From Alcanivorax sp. DSM 26293 (GTDB lineage: Bacteria > Pseudomonadota > Gammaproteobacteria > Pseudomonadales > Alcanivoracaceae), in contig NZ_FNUM01000004.1 in assembly GCF_900107995.1 (NCBI RefSeq), forward strand, positions 238,514-302,513: 64,000 nucleotides of DNA. Reading direction: 5' to 3'. The notes below the pieces were generated by a model, which saw only the letters and a program-made list of their open reading frames with translations, was not told the origin of the DNA and ran no database searches. This document shows, piece after piece, positions 63,272 through 64,000 of this stretch; positions within the stretch are counted from its first letter, which is position 1, and the number at the start of each line of letters is the position of its first letter. The translations under genes and the position numbers were made by a program.

Positions 63272-63456
63272 TCACTGGCTACACCCTGATACAGGCCAGC
63301 TCCCGCGAAGAAACCCTGGCCTGAACAAAACGCTTTCCCAACCCGGCCACCGATGAAGGCATCGGGCAGATTGAAGTGCGGCAGATATTTGAGAAAGAAG
63401 ATTTTGGTGACAGTGACGCGATTGCGCGATTTGGGAGGATGGGGACGATTGATTAA
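63223..63456 (+). pseudogene. Broken YCII/DGPF-domain gene (5' end missing, internal TGA)
   Basis: In one frame the DNA reads GKSIVIDGPFTETKELITGY, then SSREETLA, a TGA at 63322-63324, then TKRFPNPATDEGIGQIEVRQ and a final block ending GRMGTID before TAA at 63454-63456. This is the C-terminal two thirds of a YCII-related (DGPF) protein in which a Trp codon (LAW-TKRFPNP) has become TGA. The N-terminal third is absent; its place is taken by the YdjM-like gene, which overlaps in another frame. An IS5-family element begins 200 bp on, a possible cause. Confidence 0.85.
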
Positions 63457-63493
63457 ACCTGAGAAGAATCACCAGGCAGGAGGGCACCACCTC

Positions 63494-63568
63494 CGTTGGA
63501 GCTTTGCTCGCAAAGCGAATCCCTGAAGAATGGACAAGCCCCTTTGCTTTGCGAGCAAAGCTCCAACG
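63494..63568. repeat. Inverted pair of REP-like elements, perfect 23-bp arms
   Basis: The left arm (63494-63516), starting CGTTGGAGCTTTGCTCG, and the right arm (63546-63568), starting GCTTTGCGAGCAAAGC, are exact complements. Each arm also folds alone (GCTTTGC-TC-GCAAAGC). The layout is that of a BIME, a pair of inverted REPs, and it lies between the YCII remnant and the IS. Confidence 0.88.
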
Positions 63569-63652
63569 CTACCCGACCGCTCATCAAGTCAGTACCATCC
63601 AGACACTTCCGGATCAGACTGGCAGGGCCTCAGCCCTCATAGTCACTGCATA

Positions 63653-64000
63653 GGGAACCTCTGAAAAACTCCCCGACTTTGCCATAATCAGGACTTTCTA
63701 TCAGCCACTTGCCGGGAATGCCATGAGCCAGCTGACCTTTGCCGAAGCCGAATACGAACACAAGAAGCGCAAGACCCGGCGGGAAGTGTTCCTTGAGAAG
63801 TTGGATCAGCTTCTACCCTGGAAGGCGCTGGAGTCTACGATTGCTGTTTATTACGCCTCTGGCAGCACTGGCCGGCCGCCGTATGCGCTATCGAGCATGC
63901 TTCGCATTCATGTCATGCAGATCATCTACAACCTGAGTGATCCGGCGATGGAAGATGCCTTGTATGAGATCGAGTCCATGCGCCGTTTCGCAGGGATTCG
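63653..64000 (+). mobile_element. IS5-family insertion sequence, left part (cut by window end)
   Basis: GGGAACCTCTGAAAA at 63653-63667 is a typical IS5-group terminal repeat sequence, followed 56 bp later by the transposase start. The right end lies outside the window, so completeness and target duplication cannot be judged. Confidence 0.8.
63723..64000 (+). CDS. IS5-family transposase, N-terminal part
   Basis: The first 92 residues of a DDE transposase: MSQLTFAEAEYEHKKRKTRR, LPWKALESTIAVYYASGSTG, then RPPYALSSMLRIHVMQIIYN and LSDPAMEDALYEIESMRRF. This matches the N-terminal (DUF772) domain of IS5-group transposases such as that of E. coli IS5. The catalytic DDE region is beyond the window. 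The frame is intact so far. Confidence 0.93.
   Translation, partial: MSQLTFAEAEYEHKKRKTRREVFLEKLDQLLPWKALESTIAVYYASGSTGRPPYALSSMLRIHVMQIIYNLSDPAMEDALYEIESMRRFAGI

Overview
The window is one contiguous piece of a GC-rich gammaproteobacterial chromosome. The best guess at the source is Alcanivorax or a close marine oil-degrading relative. The grounds are an alkane 1-monooxygenase gene divergent from a GntR regulator (the alkB2 arrangement I recall from A. borkumensis), a marine-type Gram-negative sortase with its single target, an fpr/LysR (FinR-type) pair, and housekeeping gene orders such as gmk-rpoZ-spoT-ridA, oxyR-recG and dprA//def-fmt-rsmB-trkA-trkH. Gene identities come from protein motifs; the genus is inference.

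Region 1 (1 to about 9,900) is an accessory island that is more A+T-rich in places. It carries a phage-type repressor, a membrane protein/lipoprotein/unknown trio, three toxin-antitoxin modules on the minus strand (PrlF-YhaV, HipBA and a RelE/HigB-type pair), an AlpA regulator beside an inovirus Gp2-like (rolling-circle-type) protein, and an unrecognised divergent gene pair sharing a perfect 13-bp inverted repeat in its promoter. Operator-like palindromes precede most of these units. No integrase lies inside the window.

Region 2 (9,900 to 44,200) is mostly core: glutamate dehydrogenase family, a deacylase, ilvD, gmk, rpoZ, spoT, ridA, purEK, oxyR, recG, cobS, finR-fpr, prlC-yheV and gamma-carbonic anhydrase. 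Inserted cargo includes a GH5 lipoprotein with a divergent AraC regulator and a chaperone-usher fimbrial operon (35.3-40.5 kb) whose end meets an opposing short pilin-like gene at a 28-bp perfect palindrome.

Region 3 (44,200 to 56,700) holds a minus-strand run (LysM protein, dprA, a 72-residue protein, tsaC, hemF, aroE, ion channel, LpxR-like) back to back with plus-strand def, fmt, rsmB, trkA and trkH. Region 4 (56,700 to 64,000) has a small XRE regulator with a clear operator, alkB/GntR, the sortase pair, a membrane hydrolase gene running into a broken YCII gene, a perfect inverted REP pair and the left part of an IS5-family element cut by the window end.

The most unusual signal is a set of about eleven intergenic elements between 17.8 and 60.1 kb built from tandem 7-bp units. 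Most form two facing arms that can pair as a long hairpin. The heptamer differs between families (CGAGNNN, TTAATAG, GTTGAAA, GCTGCAA), but the 7-bp period and facing-arm architecture are shared. They sit only in intergenic DNA of the core part and even split def from fmt. A separate Pseudomonas-REP-like family (TGTAGGAGC...) occupies other gaps and supplies the stop codon of two genes. No tRNA, rRNA or CRISPR array was recognised.
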